Source: Atrina japonica (taxonomy: Eukaryota > Mollusca > Bivalvia > Pterioida > Pinnidae). From it: a DNA stretch of 64,000 bases. Positions within the stretch are counted from its first letter, which is position 1, and each line of letters opens with the position of its first letter. The notes beneath the pieces were generated by a model, which saw only the letters and a list, made by a program, of their open reading frames with translations, was not told the origin of the DNA and made no database searches. This document shows positions 1 through 11,064 of this stretch, one piece after another. The position numbers and the translations under genes were made by a program. The stretch spans positions 124,001 through 188,000 of the forward strand of contig BROG01000455.1 in NCBI GenBank assembly GCA_030159075.1. The letters run 5' to 3'.

Positions 1-1
1 T

Positions 2-946
2 CAGATTCCTACTGATTTATTTGACGGAAACATGCATTATGTTAAAGGGGAGATAATCCACGCCCAGTTAAGATCTATGCTTGGTCAGGTAGGACAAAAT
101 GGACCAAAAGAAGTGTCTATAAATATAGATACAAGTTTCTCTTGTGGTCAAGGCGTGGTCACTGCTGTTGTTCCAGTATCCAGTGAAAACTGTTGGGTTT
201 TAGAAGTGAAAAAGCCCGTTAAATTAATCAATAAACACGGACGAGTGATGGAAATAAAGGAAATAATCAAAGATTGCCACATGCTGGACGTATCAGAAAA
301 TGGTACTATTTTTAGTGCATCTTTTGACAGAAAGACGATCACAAAAACAGACGTAAATGGCTCGGAAATCATGCTAATGAGTACAGAACCTCTAAAACCA
401 TCAGGGATAAGCATAGCGGTAGATGGCGATCTTCTCCTTACTCTGGCAGACGAATTTAACTACAATGTTGGTGTCAACGGTAGAAGAATTTTGCAGGTTA
501 TATCAACATCGGGAGAGGTAAAAAAGACACACGAATTTGAAAGTAATGGATCGACAAGGCTTTTTACTTACCCGAGGAGAGCTAGACAGAATTACAACTG
601 GGATATATGTGTTGTCGATGCGACTGGAAACTACACAGGTAGGCTGTGTATTCTGGGGTTTGATGGTAAACTGAAGGCAGTATACAACGGTCAAAAACAG
701 AATAAGATCATAACAGAACCATTTATACCCCAGGATGTGAGGTGCGACCCAACTTGCAACATTATAATAAACGACTTGAACAACCACGCAATCCATCTTC
801 TAAATCCTTCGGGACAGTTCGTCAAATTTCTTCTCCTCGGTGAAAAGTTAATAGCATTCCCGAAATCTTTAGGACTGCACACGTCTAAATTATGGATAGG
901 TACATGTGATGGTCAGGTGAAAGTATATGACTATAAGTATATCTGA
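2..946 (+). CDS. TRIM-type protein, C-terminal beta-propeller region (5'-truncated by window edge)
   Basis: The reading frame is open from base 2 to a TGA at 944-946, giving about 314 residues; the first in-frame ATG at 32 is probably internal because the frame continues past the window edge. The protein is made of repeated short beta-strand blocks of the type found in NHL-like propellers: phrases such as ENCWVLEVKK, LDVSENGTIFSAS, GISIAVDGDLLLT, WDICVVDATGN, RLCILGFDGKLKAVY, DVRCDPTCNIIINDLNNHAIHLLNPSG and KLWIGTCDGQVKVYDYKYI recur at about 40-residue spacing, each a likely blade. This architecture is typical of the C-terminus of molluscan tripartite-motif proteins (TRIM2/3/45/56/71-like), cytosolic proteins that usually carry an N-terminal RING and B-boxes for ubiquitin ligase activity. 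Those N-terminal domains would lie to the left and are not visible. The assignment is by pattern recognition; the exact TRIM subtype is not determined. Confidence 0.72.
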   Translation, partial: QIPTDLFDGNMHYVKGEIIHAQLRSMLGQVGQNGPKEVSINIDTSFSCGQGVVTAVVPVSSENCWVLEVKKPVKLINKHGRVMEIKEIIKDCHMLDVSENGTIFSASFDRKTITKTDVNGSEIMLMSTEPLKPSGISIAVDGDLLLTLADEFNYNVGVNGRRILQVISTSGEVKKTHEFESNGSTRLFTYPRRARQNYNWDICVVDATGNYTGRLCILGFDGKLKAVYNGQKQNKIITEPFIPQDVRCDPTCNIIINDLNNHAIHLLNPSGQFVKFLLLGEKLIAFPKSLGLHTSKLWIGTCDGQVKVYDYKYI

Positions 947-1118
947 ATTATGAAACATTAGGCACTAGATTAAAAAAAATCAATCTTACACACATTGTTT
1001 CATGTTCACGGAATGTGCATAATGTGATATAATCATGTGCTGATTCTGCGTTACAGTCTGGATCGATTTAGACTGTTACATCCTGTATATATATGATATA
1101 GAAAATAATCTACATAAC

Positions 1119-1262
1119 TAGGAGGGATGGAGTCTCGTGATCCCTTTCTTGTCCTGGAGTTTAAATTTTAGGTCGTGCAGCATTAAAATTACACGTGCAA
1201 GATAATCGCTCCTACCTGCACCATATATCTACGAGGCTACGAGTATCCAGTGAGGATTAAAT
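1119..1262 (+). repeat. Dispersed repeat R4, copy 1
   Basis: The segment contains GGAGTCTCGTGA followed by CTTTCTTG and, further on, CCTAC-TACGAGTATCC-GTG. The same ordered landmarks occur near 10430-10560 and 40127-40400, so this is a copy of a dispersed repeat. No coding capacity or clear termini were seen. Confidence 0.45.
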
Positions 1263-1284
1263 CGTCTTTTCCGTGGATTCAATA

Positions 1285-1880
1285 TTGTGCCACAGAATTG
1301 AATTTTGTGACAAAGAATTGAATTTTGTGCCACAAAATTGAAAGTTTATAGGAACAAAAATGGATTTTGTGGACAAAAAGCAATGTCCCACTGCCGCCCC
1401 TAGGGCACTATGTGGAACTGGTTAATTTAATTTTGTGTCACAGAACTAAACTTCGTCAGCCCATTTGCATATTTTTCAATTCTTTGGCCCAAATATGACA
1501 CATACATGTAACAAAGACTACGATTGGCTCAATAAAAACGGGCAAGCTTCTGAAGGGCGCGTAAACCATATTTGGGCAACAGAATCGAATAATATGTAAA
1601 TGAGCGGACAGAATTTGAATTTTGTGACACAGAACTGAATTTTGTGACATTGAATTGAGTTTGTGTCACAGAATTAACTTGTGCACAAAATTGAAAGTTT
1701 ATAGGTACAAAAAATGGATTTTGTGTACAAAATTTAGCAATGGCCAGGGTGCCATGTGGCACAGGTTAAATTCCATTCTATACACACTTTCAATTTTGTC
1801 ACAAAATTGAATTCTGTGACACAAAATTCAATTTTGTGACACAGAATTGAAGTTTATGGTACAAAATTAAACTGTCCCAC
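1285..1880. repeat. Degenerate palindromic repeat tract based on AATTGAATTTTGTGACACA
   Basis: The motif (GA)ATTGAATTTTGTGNCACA and its reverse complement recur many times. A longer unit ending in AAAGTTTATAGG-ACAAAAATGGATTTTGTG and a short GC-rich block (GCCATGTGGCACAGG type) is present twice, near 1300-1430 and 1640-1770, indicating an old tandem duplication of roughly 350 bp. No protein is encoded. Confidence 0.6.
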
Positions 1881-3449
1881 ATGGCGCCCCGTACAAATGT
1901 GCTTCTTAATTCGGTCAGGGGGATTTCGGTCCTTTACGAGCTCGGTCTATCAGCAATCTCGTCTTTTGACACAACCGACGTATGTTGAAGTCGGCCGATT
2001 TTTATGTGTTTTATATTTACTTTAAAAATACAGGACGTGATTTTTATTGAAAAGTACAAGCATTGCGTAAAATATGTGATTTTCAACGCTATTTTATATA
2101 CCTGAAGCAAATCGGATGAATATATGAATAAAAGTATCGGTTCACCATAAAACTTTTTTTTCCATTCATTAATGTTACCCTGAAATTAATGCCAACATTA
2201 CCAAAATCAAAACAACATAACTGTGAAAATTATGCATACCTCATGTTTTACAATCGTGTCGCCATGTCCGGTGGAGTTGGGCAGTTCATATGTGTCAAGA
2301 ATGATAAAGCTGAGAATGAGATAGGCTATACCCGGCACGTGGACAATTTCAGAAACGCATGACTTTGTATTTAAACGACGGAAAAGACCAACTTTGCCTG
2401 ATTTAGGTATAAAAATAGCATATATATTAACTGTAAATAGCACGTGCTTATTGGACACTCGGAAATCTCCGTAAAAAATACCGAAAGTTAATTTGCAATG
2501 CTAAGAGTAATGACGGACAAAAAACCCTGATATTACGAGTTACGTTTTGGCAAGATTGTGTTCTCTTTGGGATATATATGGGATAAATTATTACATAAAA
2601 TGGGTATGTAAAATTGTTCACCTACGACAGCTGATATCGCTTATATGATACAGAGCACGATGTATGGAATAAAATTATGAAGTAAAAAATTATTGACATT
2701 TTGTATAGAAAAATTGTGGATAAAATCATAGAATTATTGTAACATTAATGAGAATTATCTCTGAAAAGGTCCTTGGTTTAATAAAAAGTTCAAAGTTACA
2801 ATATTTTATGAGGTCAAGGTAAACATTATTATCCTCGATTATAGTCCTGTGTGAATGAAGGTATTTATGTCAGGGTGTTCACGATTTTGTAACTTTCAGT
2901 GACTTATTTGAAAACTACACGCATAATATGCTTTCACTTTTTATTTACCACAAATTGCAAAATAGGTATCTTGTTTTCATTTTTGGTAATCGGTCGTAAC
3001 ACACGATACTCAAATTAGCAATCTATGTACGTAGTGTAATAGATACATATATTGCATAACCTGCATAGAAGATTATTGTTACGAAAGAATGACGTGTGTC
3101 GTTGTTACAAATTAGAGTTTAAGTAATTTTTTTAAAATAAAATTATATCAATTACCTCCTGATTCATTTTCGTTTTGTTAAATTGTAGTTTTTTTAGTTA
3201 CTTTGTATGGTTCACTTTTATGGAAATAAATGGTAATGTTTGAAGTGTAAGAATTTCTGGGAATATCGCTTAAACATAATCAGTAAGAGAACCATATTCG
3301 TAAACAGTGGTAGCAGGTGACGATTATGAAGACACGAATACACCAAAACGATCAGTTAAATCTGAAGATCAAATGATTGTCACTAATTCCTTTACGTCAA
3401 AAACCAACTGGGGTTAATATCTGAACAATTTACTACAAGACGTAGAATC
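1881..3449. other. Intergenic DNA, nothing recognised
   Basis: AT-rich sequence without a convincing exon, RNA gene or repeat that I could match elsewhere in the window. Short open frames here lack coding character. Confidence 0.5.
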
Positions 3450-3524
3450 ATGTAAACAACCTAAAGTAAAACCAAAATAAAGTCACGTGATACAAGTACG
3501 AAAAATTAAGAATAACAATGGACA

Positions 3525-3625
3525 ATTCGAGAACTCGAAACACCCCATTATCCCAAGTGCCCATGGTCCCAGGTTCAACTCCCATCAGAGGCAATATAAT
3601 GTCTCTGCTACATATTTGTACTTTA
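3525..3625 (+). repeat. tRNA-related repeat fragment (GGTTCAACTCC head)
   Basis: The sequence CCCAGGTTCAACTCCCATC resembles a box B region and is followed by AGAGGCA and a CTGCTACAT-TTTGTACT stretch. A similar block is at about 49300-49375, with a weaker one near 38900-38960. It looks like a fragment of another tRNA-derived SINE; the boundaries are approximate. Confidence 0.35.
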
Positions 3626-3777
3626 CAAAAAATAACAAACATACACATTTTTACATTTCAATAGCAACCATATGACATCGATGTGGTCGTAGTTCGAGAT
3701 TTTTGGCGGCCGTGGTCGATAGGCAAGAACGCCACGATTTAAACTAAGGTGTCAGTCACTCCTAGTCTGTACGGATG

Positions 3778-3862
3778 CCAGTCTAACTGGAACCTAAGGT
3801 GATTTTGTTTGAAAGTTTGCCAATTTACTTGCGGAAGGCCGATGATCTCTTCCCAGGTACAT
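3778..3862 (+). mobile_element. SINE family C fragment
   Basis: The order GGAACCTAAG, TTGTGAAAGTTTGCC-like, CTTGCGGAAGGCCG and TCTCTTCCC matches the body of the SINE at 12462-12705 read on its minus strand. Head and tail are missing. Confidence 0.5.
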
Positions 3863-3864
3863 AG

Positions 3865-4033
3865 ACCCTTTCACGATAACTGCGGTCCTGTAATTTTGAG
3901 GGAATAAATGATCATACAGATACCCACAAAAATATAGACGTTATAGTAACTGATTGTTTATTGACGTCATTATCCGGGAATCCGTATTATTTATTCCCTC
4001 AAAGTTACAGGACCGCAGTTATTGTGAAAGGGT
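3865..4033. mobile_element. Palindromic MITE with about 44-bp terminal inverted repeats
   Basis: The left end ACCCTTTCACGATAACTGCG is repeated in reverse complement at the right end (CGCAGTTATTGTGAAAGGGT), and the match continues inward through GTCCTGTAA-TTTGAGGGAATAAAT. It is 169 bp long with no coding capacity, a typical snap-back MITE. I could not define a target-site duplication. Confidence 0.75.
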
Positions 4034-4384
4034 ATATTGTAATCGAGGTTATTTGCTCCATCAATACAAAAATGGCCCCAGGGTATAACTGAAAATTTTT
4101 TTAGTATGGCGTAAAAAGCTAATAAAAAATGTAGCAAAACAATTTGCATCAAATATTTTTATTCCACTCCATTTCGACCTTTAACCTTCAGATAAATGAT
4201 GTACAATGAATTCATTCTTGGTTACAAAGTTCGAACCAAAACGGTAAAGATTCCAGGAATTTAACGGGTTTTGCAGTAATTTATAAACATATTGTGTAAT
4301 AAAACTTGTAATTCCTTCTTTACAGACCAGATTGTATAAACTGTAATGAAAATTTCAACATTACTTCATCTGTTTATGGTGATA

Positions 4385-4622
4385 TCGGAACATATAGACA
4401 TGTCGTTATCGGCATACTGTACAAATTGCGGTTGTTATATGAAAATAGATTCGCTTTAATACAAAACGTAATAATAATTTGTTTGTTTATTGTTGTTTAA
4501 CGTCGGAACATATAGACATGTCGTTATCGGCATACTGTACAAATTGCGGTTGTTATATGAAAATAGATTCGCTTTAATACAAAACGTAATAATAATTTGT
4601 TTGTTTATTGTTGTTTAACGTC
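4385..4622. repeat. Perfect 118-bp tandem duplication overlapping a SINE tail
   Basis: The block beginning TCGGAACATATAGACATGTC at 4385 repeats from 4503 with an offset of exactly 118 bp and no mismatch that I can see up to 4622. The second copy runs into the SINE that follows; the first carries only that SINE's tail (TTGTTTATTGTTGTTTAACG). The duplication therefore postdates the SINE insertion and is young. Confidence 0.85.
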
Positions 4623-4877
4623 CCACTCAAGAATATTTCACTCATATGGAGACGTCGCCAAATGCCGGTGAAGGGCTTCAAACTTTGGTCTATGCTCGGC
4701 ACTTACGGCCATTGAGCAGTGAAGGTTCTTTAAAGTGCCGACACCTACTGTGACACGGGACCTCGGTTTTTACTGTCTCATCCGAAGGACAGGAAACCAA
4801 CCAGCGACCGGCTGGACTCGAACTCGCGACCTCACGATCAAGAGTTGAGCGCGTTACCGATTGAGCCAGGCCGGCTC
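4596..4877 (-). mobile_element. SINE family A, near full length
   Basis: On the minus strand it starts with the tRNA-like head GAGCCGGCCTGGCTCAATCG (box A region), has box B-like GTTCGAGTCC-type sequence, a body with CACAGTAGGTGTCGGCAC and GAAGCCCTTCACCGGCATTT, and ends GGACGTTAAACAACAATAAA plus a CAAA-rich tail. Related copies are at 9738, 13930, 17128, 18598, 29968, 37799 and 43601. The tail resembles the conserved Nin SINE domain known from metazoans; that link is from memory. Confidence 0.85.
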
Positions 4878-5100
4878 TGTAATAATTTAAAAAGAGACAA
4901 AAACAAACAAGCAAAGAAAAAAGAAAAAGAAATCTCGCTCTAATGTAAGATGTAAAAGTGGTATGTCGACAGAATTTAGATGAAAACAGAAATATATGGT
5001 AAAGAACTTCATTAATAAATTACCACGAGAAATTGGTGTAAACACCACTCTTTGAGCTCGAACATATTAACCGATTCGGAAGATGAATTTAAGCTAATAA

Positions 5101-5461
5101 ACCATTTTCGAGTTCTCCCGTAGTCCAGTTTTTGATCCGGATTTTTCATGCGCCGATTCAACTTTGTTATGCGTAGCAATTTCCGGTATGTATCTCTGCG
5201 TCGATCAAGAAATAAAATACAGTTGTATCTGAAGGCCAGATTGTTGTCACTAGTCCATTTTGGTCACAAACAAACTGACATCAACGTCTAAACACTATAC
5301 CAGAAATGGAATATTGTTACATTTTGATTTATTGACATCGAGCTTTTTAAGTCTTGATCGACGCAAATACACATACCGGAAATGACTAAGCATAACAAAG
5401 TTGAATCGGCGCATGAAAAATCCGAATCCAAAAACGGATTAGGTAAGAACTCGAAAATTGT
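5101..5461. mobile_element. MITE with about 105-bp TIRs and TAA target duplication
   Basis: Left end ACCATTTTCGAGTTCT and right end AGAACTCGAAAATTGT are inverted repeats. The match extends inward for about 105 bp through GGATTTTTCATGCGCCGATT, CAACTTTGTTATGC, TTCCGGTATGT and GCGTCGATCAAGA. TAA flanks both sides (5098-5100 and 5462-5464). A 3-bp TAA duplication and this size suit a PIF/Harbinger-derived MITE; the superfamily call is inference. Confidence 0.78.
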
Positions 5462-5464
5462 TAA

Positions 5465-6230
5465 TTACAGGATAAAGTAAAGATGTAGTAATTTTTGTTG
5501 CAAATTATGTTGGTATATCAGAGACAAATCTCACAACTTGCCTTTAAATGGTGGATTATCGGAGAATTTCTCCTTTTTGGTTCGAATCCGGTAACAAACG
5601 ATGATTTGTTCTAAAAACAACTTTTATCCGGTGCAATCAAACATAAAGTTCAGAGATATTTGCACAATACACTACAGTAATACTCAGCATAAAATCCGGG
5701 GGAGAATATCACCCAGTCCGATACCTAGCATAAAGTTCGACTAAAAAATCCAAAGTTTACTGTGGTAGGATACACCAGAAACCCCTAGCATTTGGCTTAT
5801 GTATGTTGAATTTCCCTTATACATTTATTTTATTAGTTTTTAGAATTGCTATCAATGGACAAAATTCAGTGTCTGGAAGCTAAAAATAGAATTTCATTTC
5901 TTGTGAAAAAAAGAAACCAAGAACCCATGAGCCAAATCGCTCACCCGCACACAACACTGTATTGGTATCTTATAGAATCTCGTGTTACAAGTTATCATAA
6001 CACTCCTTGGGATTTGGGGTGACCTAAAATGAATGAAAATGATAAAGTCTGGAAAGAGGGTTACCACTTGAGACATATTTGGCCTCACCTTGGATAGATC
6101 TTCAGTCGATCGGGACGAAAAACACAAACTTGGTAGAATACCATTAATACTTTCTTCATGTAAAATTTAGTCAAAATCTCTTCAGCAGTTTCGGAGAAAA
6201 AGTCGAAAATGTGAAAAGTTATGTTATGTG
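5465..6230. other. Intergenic DNA, nothing recognised
   Basis: No exon with splice sites and no repeat shared with the rest of the window was found. It directly precedes the upstream CRE/first-exon copy. Confidence 0.4.
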
Positions 6231-6430
6231 ACGGAAACCAGTCTTTCCATTATTACGCAATTTCCGCTGACGTCACAATATCATACCCTTCCCGTAACAA
6301 CATTGTTGATTATTTTCAATGATACGGCACGTTACATTGTGGCCGCTGAGCAATAATTTTGGTCAAAACAAAGGAAAGTGATATTGATTCAGATAAAAGA
6401 GGACAATTAAAGTCATCCGAATGGGTGAGT
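6231..6430 (+). promoter_or_regulatory. Candidate upstream promoter and alternative first exon (copy 1) of the giant gene
   Basis: It contains a full consensus CRE palindrome TGACGTCA (6268-6275), then TTCCCGTAACAACATTGTT and GGCACGTTAC, and ends in ATGG immediately before a strong donor GTGAGT (ATG 6421-6423, exon end 6424). The same ordered set recurs at 13460-13655. ATGG ends in phase 1, which fits the phase-1 acceptor at 15629. It could be an alternative promoter of the giant gene or a relic of a duplicated gene; RNA evidence is needed to choose. Confidence 0.5.
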
Positions 6431-7095
6431 ATAACTTTAAAAAATTTATTTGTACCCAAAGCTCCTGATTAGAAGAGTAGTTTTTATTTCACTAGGCCTA
6501 ACTGTAGCCTAGATATCTGTAAAAGGAATAAGGATTTTGTTAAAATTTCGGTTAATACAAAATTAGTAGGACATATTTTGCATTTTGCATACAAGTACGC
6601 ATCTTTAATTTCTCACAAATTGGAATTATTGTAGGACAGAAGAATTATTATTTTTTATTCATTTGTATTTTTTTATTCCGGAATGACGACAACGGTCAAT
6701 TTAAAATCGTGAACAACTTTAAAATTATTTTGTTAAATTAACATTAGGGCCTACATAGGGAATCATACTTCTGAGTATTTATCGAATGTCTAATGATTTT
6801 TTTTTTGTATTTAATTAATTACTATATTACTGTTGCACAGTAAAATTGTCATGAGTTAATTTATCATCACCAATAGACTTAATTAATTAACCATAGTCCC
6901 TTGTGCATTTTTATTGTGGTTCCATCTTGATCCCCTTGTGGTTTGAATGTGTACAAATGTAAACTGCATACTTAAACGGTTCCAGGACATTTTTTATCGC
7001 ATACCCAATGTTTCTTGAGAGGTACGGTAGATTTCGGAGTCCCAGATCTCTTGCTGTGGTCTAGGAGTAGAGTGATTCTGTGGCCCGGAAACACT
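6431..7095. other. Non-coding DNA, nothing recognised
   Basis: AT-rich sequence with no supported feature. It would be intronic if the upstream first exon is used. Confidence 0.4.
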
Positions 7096-7247
7096 GTAAA
7101 ACCAGAGGATATTATATGTCCCAGCGTTTCTGTAGCCTACAAGGCCCCTTTGAAATCATATGATCAGAAGATAATTTCTGTGGAAACGCTGGTTAAAACC
7201 AGAGGACAACATATTAAATCCTCTGCTTTTACCCAGCGTTTCAACAG
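7096..7247. repeat. Small inverted/direct repeat cluster (CCAGCGTTTC)
   Basis: CCAGCGTTTC occurs near 7127 and 7232 and its reverse complement near 7185; AAACCAGAGGA occurs at about 7098 and 7196, with the reverse form TCCTCTGC near 7219. The arrangement suggests a small foldback element, possibly with an internal duplication. Confidence 0.5.
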
Positions 7248-7249
7248 AA

Positions 7250-7546
7250 ATTAGTTGTAGAGCGTTCGACTCGCATGTGGAAGGTTCTGGGTTAGTTTCT
7301 CGGTACTAGGTCATACCAAAAGGTTTTAGAAATGGCGGTGATTGTTCTTTCGCCAAGCGCTAGGCATACGATGTGAAACTCACGGGTCTTTCCGACGAGA
7401 CTCTAAACCATTAGGCGAGACATGTAAAATAACTCCCACTGCATTGTCGTCAGGTCAAAAATTTTTGGCACCTCATGTAAAACTGGTGACATCTTCATAT
7501 AAGTAAAAAATCCTTGACAGGATGTAAAACAACAAATAAACAATAA
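7250..7546 (+). mobile_element. SINE family B, degraded copy
   Basis: The head TAGAGCGTTCGACTCGCATG and the body CTTTCGCCAAGCGCTAGGCA-ACGATGTGAAA match the SINE at 35883-36240. The 3' end CTGGTGACATCT...GGATGTAAAACAACAAATAA is a diverged version of the family A tail. No target duplication was found. Confidence 0.7.
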
Positions 7547-7683
7547 TCCTTCCCTAAAATGTTTTAACTATTTTGAAATTATCCCTTTTGAGCGAAGCCA
7601 CAATCTTTGAATAATTGGACAAAAACAAAGACGCATTACATGTACGGATCTAGGAAGAAAATATAATTATTAAACTGTATTTT

Positions 7684-8195
7684 GAAGCTTTTAGATTTGA
7701 CTGCCGCATACTTTTGCCTTTCTGCATTTCAACTTTCTTGGGTTTTTTCCTGAAATAAAAAGACTTACGATGTAAATTGACGTAAATGAAATATCATAAA
7801 AAGTTCTCAGATTCACACTTTGTAAAGACATGCTAATCAAAACTGGTGCACACATACACTGCAATTAGTCAGGAAATGATAAAAATATCATGATGCAGAC
7901 ATTCCTAATTAGCGATCGCCAATGTACAGTTCACGACTGTTACATCGATACGGAAATTGACTAAAAAATGAATGCACGTCAATTTACGGGAAGTATTTCA
8001 CCGAAAATGCAATAATTCATTTTTCGATATAAAATATTGCATTTCCATACATACACTTTTACCACTTTCAAGTTAAAAAGATAAAAACAAAAGAGAGTAC
8101 TGGTATTCTCCGACCACTTTGACACCACGAACAGAAGAGTTAGCCTTGACAGATTTAGGTCTCTTGAGGGGAAATTCAAAGCAGGGTGGCAAGTT
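7684..8195. repeat. Diverged duplicated block, copy S1
   Basis: Ordered landmarks AAGCTTTTA-ATTTG-C-GCCG, CATTTCAACT, CTGCAATT-GTCAGG, GCGATCGCCA, CTTTTACCACT-AAGTT-AAAAG, GGTATTCTCCGAC and CAAAG-AGGG-GGCAA recur in the same order at 11065-12830, where the block is longer because of inserted elements. The duplication is old. Confidence 0.5.
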
Positions 8196-9020
8196 ATTAA
8201 TTTGTTTTCAGTTTCATTTCCTTACTCAAAACATTTCAACTTTTTCTTTTTCTGATCCTACATGCACAGCGCTTTTTTTTTTTATAGATTCTATCTCTCT
8301 TCTTTTTCTGTCCTTTGTGTTTTGTTTATTTCGTACCTGTTGGGCAACACGTTTTCTTTTTTGTAGAATCTTGGTAAACTCGGACCCATCTCAATTCTTA
8401 CCCATCTTAACTCGCATCCTCTATGGCTAAGTCATGCATACGCTTAACTGACTTGTAATCAAAACAAATGGAAAAGTCGTACCCATCTTTTTACTGACTC
8501 GTACACAATAACGTAGGAATTATGGCAACACCGATGACTTAGTTCTCAAGCACATAGAAAAACTATCCGAGCTCAGTATTCTACGTAGGAATCATGGATA
8601 CCCGGGCACATGTAAAAGATGGCCCTTTTTCGAGTTGTTCTATTCCGTTCAGTTTTGTTGGAATGGTTAATGTTCATATCATGCGACTTCAACAGAATGT
8701 CTGACAAGATCGTTTCCGGTTTCCTGATATTTACATTGACAACATTCAATGATATCTTGTTTCAGTTCTTTTCCCGAGGATTTAATTTTTTATGGATGTT
8801 GGAATTCTTTACTGTAACGAATACAAGTGTCGTCACTTTCTTGTAGGCTGCTTTTCACATCTGGCACCTAACACTGCATGGTATCTAGATTCCAGGTCCT
8901 ATATATATATAAGATAAAATATTTAACCGGTAGTGTTGCTGCCCGCATTTTTCTCTGAAGTTGCATACTATAATGACGAACCATAACGGAGCGGAACAAC
9001 TACAAAAGGTCTAATGATCC
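8196..9020. other. Non-coding DNA, nothing recognised
   Basis: T-rich and A-rich stretches without supported genes. Open frames here show no recognisable protein and no flanking splice signals that fit a neighbour. Confidence 0.4.
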
Positions 9021-9205
9021 ATACAAGTAGAAAAATGACCCGTTTTCCAGATAATTGTTTAACAGATATAGTAAAGGTACAGGAATATATTTTCCACCAT
9101 TGAAAAATGACCCAGGAATATTTTCTGTCATAGAAAAAATACCCACATGTACTTTCTACTATAGAAGAATTACCCATATATATTTTTACAATAGAAAAAA
9201 ATATA
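9021..9205. repeat. Degenerate tandem repeat of about 31-35 bp
   Basis: About four to five units of the form GAAAAATGACCCAGGAATAT followed by TTTCTGTCATA are seen, decaying to GAAAAAAATATAT at the right end. Confidence 0.5.
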
Positions 9206-9737
9206 TATTCAGTGATCAGTAATGACCACGTCGTACAATTTTACACATGTTTTAGTAGGTTAGTAGGTTGAAATTATAGCTATATACATGATCATTGTGT
9301 GGTATTTGTAAGCAAGTGCAATTCCATTTGAAAATTACGACGTTTTCGATGGTTTAACAAGAACGCCAATTTTTCTGTCCGGCTATATAAACAACTGAAA
9401 AAATCACATATTGATTCCTAAATTTGCCATGAGCTGTAAACAAATAGCAAAGGTAACCCATTGTCGTAAAGCCACGGTCCGGAATTGTTATGCTCCTTCC
9501 TACCCGTGGTTTCATGTGTCCGAAATCACTCGTTCATATTTTTATCATTCACGAAGCCTCAGCCAATGTGAGTAAACGGTGCTCGCATTCGGCAACTACA
9601 GTAGATTACTTTTATTTCGCGCATACCACATTTCGCAAGGTCATCTTCTTTTGTCTTTTCGTGAATATCTGAATTCGCGTTTATAAACTAGAAAAACATT
9701 TAAATTCGCGATCTCTACGAATGTAATTTGTCGAGCG
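9206..9737. other. Non-coding DNA; one copy of a CCACGGTCCGGA motif
   Basis: ATTGTCGTAAAGCCACGGTC followed by CGGA (9462-9485) is the reverse complement of the duplicated motif at 12045-12118. Otherwise nothing is recognised. Confidence 0.4.
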
Positions 9738-9908
9738 AGGTCCTGTGTCATAGTAGGTGTCGGCACGTTAAAGAACCCTCACTGCCCAATGGCCATAAGT
9801 GCCGAGCATAGTCCAAAATTTGAAGCCTTTCACCGGCATTGGTGACGTCTCCATATGAGAGAAAGATTCTTGAGTGGGACGTTAAACAACAATAAACAAA
9901 TCAACAAA
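9738..9908 (+). mobile_element. SINE family A, 5'-truncated
   Basis: Begins within the body (GGTCCTGTGTCATAGTAGGT) and runs through GTCGGCACGTTAAAGAACCC to GGGACGTTAAACAACAATAA and a short A-rich tail. The tRNA-like head is missing, as in 5' truncation during retrotransposition. Confidence 0.8.
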
Positions 9909-10429
9909 CGGTATTACGAGCGCAATATATTGCGAGGGTTTTTTTAGTGAGAGTTATGTCCCTTCGATGTTTGCATTGTTTTATTTTTCATTGAATATTT
10001 TACGATATACCTAGGCTATTTATATGTAGACAGGTGATTTCTTATGTCATTGTCCATGAGGACGATGATTTACTTTGTTTCTTTTCTAAAAAGTCCTCGG
10101 GTTGTAAGACCTAGTCGTAAAGCCGTTATGCAAGTCAATCACAAACATCCGGGTATGCGCATTGACTATCACCGCATAACGGTCTTACGATTAGATCTAC
10201 AGTCCGACATGAACTCCACAGAAAAAAAGATCAAAGTAAATGCTCGTCCTCACGGACAGTGATACCAGTGAAATATCATTTCATCAACAAAACATTCTAT
10301 GAAATCGGAAGAAACTAAAACAAAAGACATGAATAGATAAAAGAATAGGGAAGGCCTAATGGACGATTAAAACAGGTACGCTGTAGAAGCAACATACATG
10401 CCTGTATACATCTTACAAGAGTAGTCGTT
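9909..10429. other. Non-coding DNA, nothing recognised
   Basis: The segment contains a CCGTTATGC...GCATAACGG foldback around 10120-10182 but no supported gene. Confidence 0.35.
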
Positions 10430-10560
10430 CTTACTTATATCCTACCTACGAGTATCCGGTGGGGAATGAAAAATTTCCCATAAAGATTGTCATAACCGCA
10501 AATTGAGTAGAATCTTCCGCAAGATAATCATAAGGTTAGTCCGCCCCGTCAAGTTTTGTT
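10430..10560 (+). repeat. Dispersed repeat R4, copy 2
   Basis: Shares CTACGAGTATCCGGTG with copy 1 at 1119-1262, and TTGTCATAACCGCAAA plus GAGTAGAATC-TCCG with copy 3 at 40127-40400. Confidence 0.45.
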
Positions 10561-11064
10561 AATCGAATAATACCTATGTCAGCAAAGTAATTCTGAAGCC
10601 AATTCATTTCCACAGATAGTTGTATGTCATTTCAATACCAAACGGCATTATGGTGATTACTTAGTCTGTAAGACCATGTATACCTTGATAAATAATTCTA
10701 CAATCAAACAGGCGATGGGCACGAGTCAGCTAATACATAGATACGAGCCAGCCAATTCACTGAGGTACGAGTTGTGATGGATACGAGATGACCATAAACC
10801 ATATGTTGGAATTATTCATCTGAGATTGCCTTGAATATTACGCTAAACGGTCATATTTATTGTCGTTACGAGTAAAAAAATTTTTTTTCTTTTCAAACTC
10901 AAATTACTAGAAAACAAAAAATCACTTAAAAGCGTAATTAATGGGAAGATAAAAACTTTATATATTAAGCATTTTGCAAAGCATATTATCATTTCAAACA
11001 AAATTTACAACCTAGCTGTGTGTAAACCGCCGGTCATGGGCCTAGAAGTATTCCGAATGCATTA
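10561..11064. other. Non-coding DNA, nothing recognised
   Basis: No supported gene or repeat. Confidence 0.35.

Noticed and set aside
4845..4877. Possible tRNA genes at the heads of the SINE copies
   Set aside because: The heads keep box A and box B-like motifs but lack a proper acceptor stem and anticodon arm and are followed by the SINE body and tail in every copy.
7015..7254. 79-codon open frame near the upstream first-exon copy
   Set aside because: It overlaps the CCAGCGTTTC inverted-repeat cluster and has no acceptor or donor fitting the giant gene's phase.
10044..10262. 72-codon open frame with apparently mixed composition
   Set aside because: No splice sites, homology or neighbours support it. 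It includes a palindrome around CCGTTATGC/GCATAACGG, which suggests a repeat.
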